A stretch of 36,020 nt of DNA from CAYREV01 sp964423345. Lineage in GTDB: Bacteria; Bacteroidota; Rhodothermia; Balneolales; Balneolaceae. Of this stretch, positions 8,777 through 17,367 are shown piece by piece (the stretch's first letter is position 1; each line of letters starts with the position of its first letter). The notes beneath the pieces are model-generated. The model did no database searches. It was not told where the DNA came from and saw only the letters and a list, made by a program, of their open reading frames with translations. The translations under genes and the position numbers were made by a program. The stretch is from positions 1 through 36,020 of the forward strand of contig CAYREV010000025.1 of NCBI GenBank assembly GCA_964423345.1, written 5' to 3'.

Positions 8777-8784
8777 TATCTTTA
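8777..8784 (+). promoter_or_regulatory. Candidate -7 promoter box of mrp
   Basis: TATCTTTA matches the TAnnTTTG consensus in seven of eight positions and lies about 41 bases before the mrp ATG. A TTTA that could act as the -33 part ends 19 bases upstream. The remainder of the 281-base divergent gap between gcvT and mrp is AT-rich and shows no hairpin or riboswitch fold I can support. Confidence 0.3.
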
Positions 8785-8825
8785 TCAGTCTGAAATACAA
8801 ACATAATATACCTTCTACCTGCTGA

Positions 8826-9986
8826 ATGGCTATCAACAAGCAACAAGTCCGCACTGCCCTGGCCCATGTAATGCACCCGGAAATGGGTAAGGACCTGGTC
8901 ACCCTGAATATGATTGAAGACCTGATTGTACAGGACAAGTTTATCACCTTTACCATCGACCTGCCCGAAAAGAATCCCACGCTGGACAACAAGCTCAAGG
9001 AAGAGTGCCGGAAAACCATCCGGAAATATGTGGACAAGGATGCTGTCATGGACATTACCACGGCTGTAAACATCTCCAAGTTCAGGGATTCGGACAGCGA
9101 TAGCGGCGGGCCCTCCGAATTCCCCGGACAGGGGCACCGGGATAAGCAGGGAGAGCAGTCGGAGGAGGTGCTGGGCAATGTCAAAAATATTATCGCGGTG
9201 GCTTCAGGCAAGGGCGGAGTCGGGAAATCAACGGTTGCCGTTAACCTGGCCTGCGGTATAGCACGCACCGGAGCAAAGGTAGGGCTGCTCGACACCGATA
9301 TCTACGGCCCCAGTATTCCCACCATGCTCGGAACCACAGAACGGCCCAACATCACTGCCAAAAAGAAACTGATCCCCCTTGAAAAACACGGGGTTAAATT
9401 CCTGTCCATGGGCTTGCTGGTCGACCCGGACCAGGCGATGATCTGGAGAGGGCCGATGGTAACCAGCGCAGTAAAACAGTTCATGCAGGAAGTGGAATGG
9501 GGCGAGCTGGACTATATGGTCCTCGATCTCCCGCCGGGAACCGGAGACATTCAACTCACCATCGTACAAACCGTGCCCCTGACCGGGTCCGTCGTCGTTT
9601 CCACCCCCCAAAATGTTGCTCTTGACGACGCCCGGAAAGGAGTGGCCATGTTCAAAAAAGTGAATGTCCCCGTTTTGGGTATCGTGGAAAACATGGCTTA
9701 TTTCGTGCCTCCGGATATGCCGGAGAAGAAGTACTATATCTTCGGCAAACACGGGGCCCGTAACCTCGCGGATCGTATCGGCACCAACTTCCTGGGAGAG
9801 ATCCCTATCGAACAGTCCCTTCGCGAAAGCGGTGACTCCGGGAAGCCTATTGTACTGGACGAAAATATGGAATCGAAATCAGCCCAGGCATTTGCCGAGC
9901 TCTCAAACAATGTCATCCAGCAGCTTGCACTGCGCAGGGAGGAACAGCCTCCGACAGAAAAAGTGGACATCAAGATAAAGCCCTGA
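8826..9986 (+). CDS. mrp: Mrp/ApbC/Nbp35-type P-loop NTPase with N-terminal MIP18 (DUF59) domain
   Basis: 386 residues. Residues 1-90 are a MIP18/DUF59 domain (VRTALAHVMHPEMGKDLVTLNMIEDL). Residues about 118-370 are a ParA-like ATPase with the deviant Walker A SGKGGVGKS at 127-135, DTDIYGPSIP near 156, and DLPPGTGDIQLT near 234. Mrp proteins carry or help insert Fe-S clusters. In many members the cluster is bound by a CPxC pair in the loop after ENM; here that loop (289-300, ENMAYFVPPDMPE) has no cysteine, and the only Cys residues are at about 61 and 143. Such Cys-less forms appear familiar in Bacteroidota. It is transcribed alone and faces hutG across a 14-base gap. Confidence 0.92.
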   Translation: MAINKQQVRTALAHVMHPEMGKDLVTLNMIEDLIVQDKFITFTIDLPEKNPTLDNKLKEECRKTIRKYVDKDAVMDITTAVNISKFRDSDSDSGGPSEFPGQGHRDKQGEQSEEVLGNVKNIIAVASGKGGVGKSTVAVNLACGIARTGAKVGLLDTDIYGPSIPTMLGTTERPNITAKKKLIPLEKHGVKFLSMGLLVDPDQAMIWRGPMVTSAVKQFMQEVEWGELDYMVLDLPPGTGDIQLTIVQTVPLTGSVVVSTPQNVALDDARKGVAMFKKVNVPVLGIVENMAYFVPPDMPEKKYYIFGKHGARNLADRIGTNFLGEIPIEQSLRESGDSGKPIVLDENMESKSAQAFAELSNNVIQQLALRREEQPPTEKVDIKIKP

Positions 9987-10000
9987 TACCCTTTCGCCAC

Positions 10001-10936
10001 CTACCTCTGGCTCAGCCCCAGCAGGAAATGCCATACGGTGAGCGCAGCCAGCCTGGCCGTACGCTTGTCGGAATCGAAGGCCGGATTCATCTCGGAGATA
10101 TCAAAGGAGCCAACCTTTTCATTGCGTCCTGCCAGGTAAGCGGCCGTCAGCCACAGGTCGGGATGAATCCCGTTGGCACAGGGGGCACTCACCCCCGGGG
10201 CAAAGGATTGGTCCACCGCATCCATATCGAAAGTAACCATGAGACGCTCGCTGTCATGTTCGTGAAAAAGGCCCGAGATGGAGGTGATATTCGTTTCCTC
10301 TTTTAACAGGTATCGGCCTCCGCTGCTTTCAATATATTCGAGGTGCGAGGTTGCCAGGGAGTGGGGCTGAAGGCCTGCAACCAGATACTTGTTGCAGCAT
10401 TGACTTTCATGTTCAATCGCCTGGCGGAAAGGGGACCCCGAATGGGCTTTCCCCTCTCTCAAAGGGCGTACGTCGGCATGGGCATCCAGGTTGAAAATGG
10501 CTGTCGACAACCCGCTTTCGGCATAGCCGAGAAAATGAGCAAAGGCGGTTTCATGTCCCCCGCCCAAAATGATGGGCACCACTCCATCGGCAAGGTAGGG
10601 CGAGAGCAGGCTGCCCATCTCCCCCTGTGCACTCTCCAGATCCACCGTAACGGCCAGGTTGCCCAGGTCGGCCGTTTTTGCAAGCAGATCCTTCATCTTT
10701 TCATGCTCTTCGGCCGAGGGGGTCATCTTGAACAGTTCATGCCGTATTTCATCGGGTGCCCCCGAAGCCCCCGGCCTGCCCTTGTTCCTTCGAACCCCTT
10801 CATCGGAGGGAAAGCCGATGATGACGGCTGCCGGGGATTCATCCTCTTCCAAACCGCTGCCCAAGAGGTGGCCGACCCGGGGGTCATCATTCGAGGTTTG
10901 AGGTATCGATACCGTTATTTCGTGCAGTTTACCCAT
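10001..10936 (-). CDS. hutG: Formimidoylglutamase (arginase/ureohydrolase superfamily)
   Basis: About 311 residues from the ATG at 10936; a GTG at 10975 would overlap the antiporter gene and add a poor extension. HutG hydrolyses N-formimidoyl-L-glutamate to glutamate and formamide, the last step of histidine breakdown. The Mn2+ ligands of the superfamily are present: GGGHE, NLDAHADVR, and TFDMDAVD. The stretch AHSGSPFRQ matches the S/T-G-(T/S)-P-F-R-Q signature of HutG rather than arginase or agmatinase, and EMNPAFD near the end is shared with the family. With hutH, hutU and hutI in the same window the call is strong. The ATG follows the antiporter stop by 4 bases, so the pair is probably one transcript. 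Confidence 0.92.
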   Translation of the reverse strand: MGKLHEITVSIPQTSNDDPRVGHLLGSGLEEDESPAAVIIGFPSDEGVRRNKGRPGASGAPDEIRHELFKMTPSAEEHEKMKDLLAKTADLGNLAVTVDLESAQGEMGSLLSPYLADGVVPIILGGGHETAFAHFLGYAESGLSTAIFNLDAHADVRPLREGKAHSGSPFRQAIEHESQCCNKYLVAGLQPHSLATSHLEYIESSGGRYLLKEETNITSISGLFHEHDSERLMVTFDMDAVDQSFAPGVSAPCANGIHPDLWLTAAYLAGRNEKVGSFDISEMNPAFDSDKRTARLAALTVWHFLLGLSQR

Positions 10937-10940
10937 ACGA

Positions 10941-12017
10941 CTATTGACTGTTTTTAAACCCAACTTCTCTCGCACCCACTACCAACAGGGTGATGACCGT
11001 CAGCGGTATTACAAACCATAACATCGCCTGGTTGTAGAGGGGCAGCAAGCCGTGCCCGGATGCGGTTAATATTAAATAAAGTGTGTATAGAATATAATAT
11101 CCCAAAAACAGAAGCCCCTCCCACCTGTTAATCGCATAGCCGGTGAAAAATATCGGAAGGCAGGCTATAGATACGGCGATCATGACCGGCAGGTCGAAAG
11201 CCGTTATACCAAGAGATACCGGAATGTTTTGCGGCACGATTACGGCGGTCAGCCCCAACACGCTCAGGATGTTGAACAGGTTGCTCCCGACAATATTTCC
11301 GACGGCTATATCCCGTTCGCCTTTGATACTCGCCACTACCGAGGTTGCAACCTCCGGCAGGGAGCTGCCGGCCGCGACAATGGTCAATCCGATCACCAGT
11401 TCGCTCAGGCCAAGGTATTCGGCAAATACAACGGCACTGTCTACCAGCCATCGCGCACCGAATACAAGCAGGCCAAGTCCCCCCAATACATATACAACCT
11501 CCCACATCCAGTGCGCGGCGGCCCCGGCATAAAACTCTTTCCTGTATTGTTTTTCCACTTCCGAGCTCTCTCTTCGGCTTTGATAAAACAGGAAGCCCAG
11601 GTATACAAATAATATCCCCAACAGGATTCCCCCGTCCAGCCTTCCAATGGAACCGTCCAGTACAAAGAAATACAACAGCAGGGAGACCCCTATAAGCAGA
11701 GGGATATCCAGCCGAACCAGTTTTTGGGATACTACCAACGGAGTAATTGTGGCGGAGACTCCGAGAACAAGCAACACATTGAATATATTACTGCCGATCA
11801 CATTGCCCATCAAAAGGTCGGCCTCCCCCGCAAAAGCCGACTTAATGCTTATTGCCAGTTCGGGAGCACTGGTTCCGAATGCAACCACGGTCAAACCGAT
11901 GATCAGGGGGGAGATCCCCATCCTTGCAGCCAGCCGCGAGGAACCGCGTACCAGCAACTCGGCGCCACCTGCCAATACCAGCAGTCCGGCAATAAAATAA
12001 CCCGTGGTTCCAATCAT
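10941..12017 (-). CDS. Calcium/sodium antiporter (CaCA family, YrbG-like)
   Basis: 358 residues with about ten transmembrane helices arranged as two inverted halves. Each half carries the alpha-repeat of CaCA exchangers: GTSAPELAISIKSAFAG...GNVIGSNIFN in the first and AAGSSLPEVATSVVAS...GNIVGSNLFN in the second, which hold the acidic cation ligands. The family exchanges Na+ (or H+) for Ca2+ or related ions across the inner membrane. It lies 4 bases upstream of hutG; no functional link with histidine use is known to me, though coupled expression is likely. The 184-base gap before it contains a REP-like hairpin (12061-12112). Confidence 0.92.
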   Translation of the reverse strand: MIGTTGYFIAGLLVLAGGAELLVRGSSRLAARMGISPLIIGLTVVAFGTSAPELAISIKSAFAGEADLLMGNVIGSNIFNVLLVLGVSATITPLVVSQKLVRLDIPLLIGVSLLLYFFVLDGSIGRLDGGILLGILFVYLGFLFYQSRRESSEVEKQYRKEFYAGAAAHWMWEVVYVLGGLGLLVFGARWLVDSAVVFAEYLGLSELVIGLTIVAAGSSLPEVATSVVASIKGERDIAVGNIVGSNLFNILSVLGLTAVIVPQNIPVSLGITAFDLPVMIAVSIACLPIFFTGYAINRWEGLLFLGYYILYTLYLILTASGHGLLPLYNQAMLWFVIPLTVITLLVVGAREVGFKNSQ

Positions 12018-12060
12018 GATTAATAAATGTTAAATTCCAATAGGTAAAATTATCAGGGTC

Positions 12061-12112
12061 GGGCAGTACCGTATCATTCAGCCCGTGATAGATCCATGAA
12101 TGGGCACTGCCC
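12061..12112. repeat. Imperfect hairpin, probably a dispersed REP-like palindrome
   Basis: Two arms GGGCAGT (12061-12067) and ACTGCCC (12106-12112) enclose a second pair CATTCA (12075-12080) and TGAATG (12097-12102). The result is a two-step stem with a 16-base loop, in the divergent gap between the antiporter and the M23 gene. The GGGGCAGTGCCC-type arms resemble palindromes often dispersed between genes. It has no U-tract in either direction, so a plain terminator is unlikely. Its copy number in the genome cannot be seen here. Confidence 0.45.
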
Positions 12113-12201
12113 CTACACCAAGAGTATAATATCAGGCTATAAAGCTTTACGAGCAAACAGGGACACCTCATCTATTGGCTTGACGGAGAGGGAGAGTTGG
12201 A

Positions 12202-13329
12202 ATGATGCAGCTTTATTTTTCGAACGATATGAGATCTACAGATTATAAGACATCCTTACGATATCTGCTCTTTCTGGGGACTGTTATCTTTCTATTCAGC
12301 CCCAATGAGTCTTCCGCCCAGGACTGGAGAGTATCCGGGGGATACAGCATGAAAAGCTACAATATAAACTATACCCCAAACTCACTGTACCAGGGAAAGA
12401 TAAGTTCCCTTCGCAAAGGCGTTCTCCAGCTCGAAGTTGAAAGATACCTTCTTTTCAGGATCTACGCCGCAGGACAGCTGGACCTGTTGCTGCAAAACAA
12501 ACAGGACCCTCTCTTCGGCGGGTCCGCCAACTTTCAGCATGCCAACCTGGGCGCCGTAGTCGGTTTCCAGTGGCCCAAATGGGGGATTTATGCCGGGGTC
12601 GGGGCCGGCCATTTGTGGGATATCCGGCTTAGGGCTATTACTCCTGACGACAATCAGACCTGGTTAAAACCCGAGGGTTCGGCGGCCGCGTGGACCACTT
12701 CCTTAAAGGGGGGCGTTAAATATTATCTCCTCAGTTTCCTGCGGCTGGAGATGGAGGTCAGCCGTGTCAACGGCCTGCCCGTTGAACTGTCTCCCCGCAA
12801 TACCGTATCCGGGACCCCTGAATTCAACTCTTTCAGCTTTAACCCCTATACGTTTAATGTGGGCATTTCCCTCAGTCTTCCCTGGAATTCCAAAAAGTAC
12901 AACCGCAGCAAACGGCCGGCGCGGGAACTTCCTGAATTAAAACATGTAAGCGAAGTGAACTTTGCTTCCCCCATGCCGGCGGGCGCAACCCTCACCTCCC
13001 CTTTTGGGCAACGGTGGACCAGAAACCACGACGGGGTGGACCTGGATGCCGAGCGGGGAGATCCTATTATGGCTGCCGCCGATGGCATCGTTGTCATCGC
13101 CGGCAAAGGAACCGGCTATGGGAAGATGATCAAGATCCGACATGGGGCCGGCTACAGTACCGTCTACGCCCACCTGAGCAGGGTTAAGGTTAAGTATGGG
13201 CAACGGGTCCGTAGCGGCGACATTATCGGAAAGGCCGGGACAACCGGCACGGCCAGTGGGCCCCACCTTCATTTTGAAATCCTTCATAATGGACAACATC
13301 TAAATCCCCAGCACTATATCCGTTTTTAG
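12202..13329 (+). CDS. Outer-membrane barrel-like domain fused to M23 (LytM) metallopeptidase
   Basis: 375 residues. A signal peptide ends near residue 39 (SSAQ-D). Residues 40-228 form alternating, aromatic-rich strands (VSGGYSMKSYNINY, GAVVGFQWPKWGIYAGVGAGHLW, FNVGISLSLPW) like a small eight-strand outer-membrane barrel. After a basic linker, residues 255-375 are an M23 domain: TSPFGQR, H276xxxD280, H324 in VYAHLS, and H355-x-H357 in GPHLHFEI, so all zinc ligands and catalytic histidines are present. M23 enzymes cut peptidoglycan cross-bridges or act as amidase activators. A purine-rich GGAGAGGGAGAG stretch at 12185-12196 is well placed for the ATG at 12202 or 12205. The fusion would hold a wall hydrolase at the periplasmic face of the outer membrane. 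Confidence 0.85.
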   Translation: MMQLYFSNDMRSTDYKTSLRYLLFLGTVIFLFSPNESSAQDWRVSGGYSMKSYNINYTPNSLYQGKISSLRKGVLQLEVERYLLFRIYAAGQLDLLLQNKQDPLFGGSANFQHANLGAVVGFQWPKWGIYAGVGAGHLWDIRLRAITPDDNQTWLKPEGSAAAWTTSLKGGVKYYLLSFLRLEMEVSRVNGLPVELSPRNTVSGTPEFNSFSFNPYTFNVGISLSLPWNSKKYNRSKRPARELPELKHVSEVNFASPMPAGATLTSPFGQRWTRNHDGVDLDAERGDPIMAAADGIVVIAGKGTGYGKMIKIRHGAGYSTVYAHLSRVKVKYGQRVRSGDIIGKAGTTGTASGPHLHFEILHNGQHLNPQHYIRF

Positions 13330-13444
13330 CGCCCGCAAGCATGGACCTTCCCCTCTTTTCTATTTCCTCTTTTGTATTTAATGCCTTTAATATGCTAAGT
13401 TGAGAGCCTAAGCTGTGTTTATTTTAAACATATTTTCTCCTGTC

Positions 13445-14509
13445 ATGAAAACGTTCCGAAATATTACCGCAATATTAACACTGGCCTCGCTTGTATTTTT
13501 TTCCCAGGAAGCAAGGGCCCAGGATCAAGAATCTGCATCCTATTCTCTGGGAACCATTGATTTTCCAACTTCTGCGGAGGGCAGCGCCCAAAAGGAGTTT
13601 CTCACCGGAATGCTGGCCCTGCACAGCTTTTGGTATCCCGAAGCCCGAACTCACTTCCGGAAGGCCAAAGAGATCAACCCCGATTTTGCCATGGCTTATT
13701 GGGGCGAAGCGTTGACCCACGACCATCCTATTTGGGGCCAGCACGATCAATCGGCGGGATACAAGGTGCTAAATGAGATGGACGGCAGGACCACACTGGC
13801 GATGAATGAGCGCGAGGAGGATTATATTGAAGCCGTCCGCTTGCTGTTCGAACCCGAGGCCGACATGGACCGCAGGCGCATACAATACGCCCAAAAAATG
13901 AATGCTATCTATGAAAAATATCCGGGCGACGACGAAGCCCTCGTCTTATCGGCCCTTGCCGAAATGAGTCTCCCCGGCTTTAACTATGGCAATCCCGACG
14001 TCCGCGATGTAGTGCCTGTCGCCGCCAAGCTGGAAGACCTATACCGGCGGAACCCCGAACACCCGGGGGCCATGCACTATCTGATCCATGTTTACGACTC
14101 GGAAAAGTTTGCAGAGCTGGGGCTTCGTCCGGCTGACGACTATGCCGATGTGGCCTACTCCTCATCCCATGCCATCCATATGCCCAGCCATATCTACAAG
14201 CAGCTCGGAATGTGGCAAAAGGTTATAGAATCAAACATCAAGGCATGGGAAACTTCGGTCAAGTGGCAACAGAAGACCGATCGGCCGCTTCTGTCGAGGG
14301 ACTATCATTCCTACAGCTGGCTTTTTGAGGCTTACCTGGAGATAGAAAATTTTAATGAGGCCTGTTCTATGATCAATGAACTCAACACTATAAAACAGAT
14401 GGCTTCCAGGCGGGGCGAGGGGCATGGAAGGATTAGCCGGGAATTGAACATCTTCCGAAATCAATATGAAAACCATACAAACAGAGACCCTAATAAGTGC
14501 CTGGATTGA
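13445..14509 (+). CDS. Secreted TPR-type repeat protein, possibly shortened at the 3' end
   Basis: About 354 residues from the ATG at 13445, which gives a clean signal peptide (FRNITAILTLASLVFFSQEARA-Q). The ATG at 13415 would add ten residues before it. Helical pairs typical of TPR proteins follow: FLTGMLALHSFWYPEARTHFRKAKEINPDFAMAYWGEAL, then AMHYLIHVYDSEKFAELGLR, SHAIHMPSHIYKQLGMWQKVIESNIKAWE and DYHSYSWLFEAYLEIENFNEACSMI. Homologous TPR proteins that share the AYWGEAL...MPSHI blocks are, to my knowledge, often much longer. This one stops 30 bases before the convergent hutI stop, and a different frame near 14490 could resemble the missing continuation, so truncation is possible. The partner protein or ligand is unknown. 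Confidence 0.75.
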   Translation: MKTFRNITAILTLASLVFFSQEARAQDQESASYSLGTIDFPTSAEGSAQKEFLTGMLALHSFWYPEARTHFRKAKEINPDFAMAYWGEALTHDHPIWGQHDQSAGYKVLNEMDGRTTLAMNEREEDYIEAVRLLFEPEADMDRRRIQYAQKMNAIYEKYPGDDEALVLSALAEMSLPGFNYGNPDVRDVVPVAAKLEDLYRRNPEHPGAMHYLIHVYDSEKFAELGLRPADDYADVAYSSSHAIHMPSHIYKQLGMWQKVIESNIKAWETSVKWQQKTDRPLLSRDYHSYSWLFEAYLEIENFNEACSMINELNTIKQMASRRGEGHGRISRELNIFRNQYENHTNRDPNKCLD

Positions 14510-14539
14510 AACAGCCGGGAATAGGGGTGCCCAAAGCTG

Positions 14540-15751
14540 TCAAATTACTTTTCCTGCTATGAACGTTTTAAGGCAGCGGTTATCGGAAAAGTGGTACATC
14601 CAAAAGGCGGGGTCGGAAGCTTCAATAACCGCAAAACAGGCTTCCTTTCCCTCCTCTATAGAGCCCATTTTGCGATCCCTGTGTATGGCGCGCGCCGCGT
14701 AGATCGTGGCGCCTTTGAGAGCTTCGTTCGGGGTCAGTCCTCCCTGGTTGCATGCAAGCATCATTGCCAGGGGAAGATTATAGCTTGGTGCCGATCCCGG
14801 GTTAAAATCGGTGGCCACCGCCACCTTGATCCCGGCTTCCACCAGCCGCCGGCAGTTCAAGGGCTGCTGCCTTGTGTACAGGGATGCCAGCGGCAATGTT
14901 ACGGCTGTCACCCCCGCTTCGGCCATCGCCTCAATGCCTTTGTCTGTTATTTTCTCCAGGTGATCTGCACTTGCCGCCTCCACTTCAGCCGCCAGCTCCG
15001 CTCCCCCGCAGGATGTCAACTGATCGGCATGAATTTTCGGGGCCAGGCCGGCGGCCTGGCCGGTCACCAGAATTTCACGGGCTTCCTCTACGGTAAAGGC
15101 CGACTCCTCCACAAAAATATCACAAAATTCGGCGAGCCCCTTATTTGCAACAGCGGGTATCATCTCCTCGGTAATCAGGCGAATATACCCTTCCCTGTCG
15201 TCCTCAAACTCCGGGGGCACCGTATGGGCCCCCATAAATGTTGGGACAATATGAACCGCATGTTCTTTTGACAGCCGGTCGTAAATATTCAGTATTTTCA
15301 GCTCCTCCCCGACCGAAAGGCCATATCCGCTTTTACATTCCACCGCGGCAACCCCCAGCTTGACCATGCGGTCGAGGAGGTCAGAAGATTTTTGGTATAG
15401 CTCCTCTTCACCGGCTTTCCTGGTTTCGCGAACGGTAGACAGTATCCCCCCACCCTCCTTTGCAATATCCAGGTAACTTTTTCCTTTAAGCCTCTCCTCA
15501 AATTCCTCCGAACGCCAGCCGCCAAAAGCCAGGTGTGTATGGCAGTCGACCAGGCCGGGTATAACCATATGGCCCCCGGCATCATGAATCTGTCCTGTCA
15601 CATACTGTTCCGGTATATCCTTTTCCTTACCCACCCAGACTATTTCGCCACCCTCCCAGGCAATGGCTGCATCTGTTATGGGGTGGACTTGTCCCTGCCC
15701 ACCCTTATCGAGGCAAGTAGCGAGATAACCTATATTTTTTAGTAACGCCAT
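14540..15751 (-). CDS. hutI: Imidazolonepropionase
   Basis: 403 residues, the normal size. HutI hydrolyses 4-imidazolone-5-propanoate to N-formimidoyl-L-glutamate, the third step of histidine degradation. Metal and active-site motifs of the amidohydrolase barrel are present: VDCHTHLAFGGWR near residue 70, ECKSGYGLS near 138 (conserved in HutI), KIHADQLTSCGG near 239, and VATDFNPGSAPS near 314. The N-terminus has the small beta-sandwich typical of the superfamily. It follows hutH by 52 bases on the same strand, so hutH-hutI is likely an operon. Downstream it meets the TPR-type gene tail to tail with 30 bases between stops. Confidence 0.96.
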   Translation of the reverse strand: MALLKNIGYLATCLDKGGQGQVHPITDAAIAWEGGEIVWVGKEKDIPEQYVTGQIHDAGGHMVIPGLVDCHTHLAFGGWRSEEFEERLKGKSYLDIAKEGGGILSTVRETRKAGEEELYQKSSDLLDRMVKLGVAAVECKSGYGLSVGEELKILNIYDRLSKEHAVHIVPTFMGAHTVPPEFEDDREGYIRLITEEMIPAVANKGLAEFCDIFVEESAFTVEEAREILVTGQAAGLAPKIHADQLTSCGGAELAAEVEAASADHLEKITDKGIEAMAEAGVTAVTLPLASLYTRQQPLNCRRLVEAGIKVAVATDFNPGSAPSYNLPLAMMLACNQGGLTPNEALKGATIYAARAIHRDRKMGSIEEGKEACFAVIEASDPAFWMYHFSDNRCLKTFIAGKVI

Positions 15752-15803
15752 AGTATTTATCGCTTGAGGATCCGGGGAGCTTTAGCTGCTTGCCCGCCTA
15801 TTC

Positions 15804-17303
15804 TCAGTTAAGTTCCGTTAACTCCTCCTCGACCCGGCTAATAATTTCACGATCCTGCAAGAGTTTCACAGACCCCGTGATATCATCCTTGAAATAGTGG
15901 TCGGTTGCAGCATGAGGGATAATATCTCTGATACATGAATGAGCAATTTCCACTCCCCTTCCCGGCTTCAACGGTTTTCTAAAGTCAAGAGCCTGGGCGG
16001 CGGTAAAAAGCTCAATAGCCAGTACCTGCTCTACATTTTGATATACCTCCAGCAGCTTAAGGGCTCCTATACTTCCCATACTAACGTGGTCTTCCTGCCC
16101 CATGCTGGTAGGGATGGAATCGACCGAAGCGGGATGGGATAATACCTTGTTTTCAGACACCAGGGCTGCAGCCGTATACTGCGGAATCATGAACCCTGAA
16201 TTGATACCCGTTTCCTCCATCAGCAGTTCCGGCAGTCCGTCGTGCCCTTCCAGCAACAGGTAGGTGCGCCGCTCCGAGATACTTGCGAATTCGGCGAGGG
16301 CTAATTTCGCATAATCTATAGCCAGAGCCAGCGGCTGCCCATGAAAGTTCCCGCCGCTGATAATGTCTCCGTCTTCAAATACCAGGGGATTGTCGGTAAC
16401 CGAATTAATTTCCGTCTCTACGGTCGTCCGGCAGTGGCGGAGGGCGTCACGGCTGGCCCCGTGAACCTGGGGAACACAGCGCAGGCAATAGGGATCCTGT
16501 ACTTTTCCGCAGTCGCGGTGCGACTCCAGGATTTCGCTTTCAACCAGCAGATTGCGAACATTTTCGGCAACTTCCTGTTGTCCCCGATGTGGACGTATTT
16601 CATGGATGCGTTTGTCAAAGGGCTTAATGCTACCCTGAAGGGCCTCCAGGCTCATGGCAGCTACAATGTCGGCCGCCTTGGCAAGCGCCAGGCTCTTTTC
16701 CAGTACATATGCGGCATATCCACTCATCAGCTGGGTGCCGTTAATAAGGGAAAGCCCGTCCTTGGGTTGCAAGTCAATCGGCTCCAATCCGTGCTGTTTA
16801 AGAACTTTCTCTGCCGGAATGGTTTTTTCTCCCTTCTCATCCCAGAAAAACCCTTTTCCCAGGAGGGGAAGAGCCATGTGAGCCAGCGGTGCCAGGTCGC
16901 CCGAAGCCCCAACGCTACCCTTCTCTGGAATGGTTGGTATCATGTCGTGGTCGCTGAAATATATCAGGCGCTTAAAGGTCTGCTCGGAGATGCCGGAATA
17001 CCCAAGGCCCAGGGCATGAATTTTGAGTTGAAGCATCAATCGTGATATCTCTTTGGGAACAGGGTTACCCACTCCCACGGAATGAGACAGTATCAGGTTC
17101 CGCTGAAGCTGTTTCAATTCTTTCTCTTCAACCCGCTTGTTGGCCAGGGCGCCGAAGCCGGTATTGATACCATACAGGGGCTCCTCACCTGCCAGTGCCT
17201 CTTCCACCCTTTTCCTGGAATCAACCACCGGCGAAGGGTCTTTTTTCAGGGCCTCTATACTATCATTCAGGTTCTTGTATAAATCAGGGATGGTTACTTT
17301 CAC
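15804..17303 (-). CDS. hutH: Histidine ammonia-lyase
   Basis: 499 residues. HutH removes ammonia from L-histidine to give trans-urocanate. The Ala-Ser-Gly triad that cyclises to the MIO prosthetic group is at 133-135 in GSVGASGDLAPLAHM. Other blocks of the family are present: YGINTGFGALAN near 44 with the catalytic Tyr, SLINGTQLMSGYAA near 184, QDPYCLRCVPQVHGASRD near 267, GGNFHGQPLALA near 318 and SMGQEDHVSMG near 405. QVHG together with the FHGQ and QEDHVSM motifs argues for histidine as the substrate rather than tyrosine or phenylalanine. It lies at the head of hutHI; the 181-base gap before it holds repeated GGAAAAGT octamers. Confidence 0.97.
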   Translation of the reverse strand: MKVTIPDLYKNLNDSIEALKKDPSPVVDSRKRVEEALAGEEPLYGINTGFGALANKRVEEKELKQLQRNLILSHSVGVGNPVPKEISRLMLQLKIHALGLGYSGISEQTFKRLIYFSDHDMIPTIPEKGSVGASGDLAPLAHMALPLLGKGFFWDEKGEKTIPAEKVLKQHGLEPIDLQPKDGLSLINGTQLMSGYAAYVLEKSLALAKAADIVAAMSLEALQGSIKPFDKRIHEIRPHRGQQEVAENVRNLLVESEILESHRDCGKVQDPYCLRCVPQVHGASRDALRHCRTTVETEINSVTDNPLVFEDGDIISGGNFHGQPLALAIDYAKLALAEFASISERRTYLLLEGHDGLPELLMEETGINSGFMIPQYTAAALVSENKVLSHPASVDSIPTSMGQEDHVSMGSIGALKLLEVYQNVEQVLAIELFTAAQALDFRKPLKPGRGVEIAHSCIRDIIPHAATDHYFKDDITGSVKLLQDREIISRVEEELTELN

Positions 17304-17367
17304 GATGGCTGATGATCTGGATTAGGGTGTTTGGAAATATAGTAGAATCATTGCCTCCTCCCAACTA

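Noticed and set aside
8545..8825. Glycine riboswitch ahead of gcvT
   Set aside because: The gap is AT-rich and I cannot find the paired GG-rich cores or helices of a glycine riboswitch on the gcvT side.
14466..14702. Separate 78-codon plus-strand gene after the TPR-type gene
   Set aside because: Most of it is antisense to hutI; only its first 25 codons are free, and these are better read as a possible shifted continuation of the TPR-type gene.
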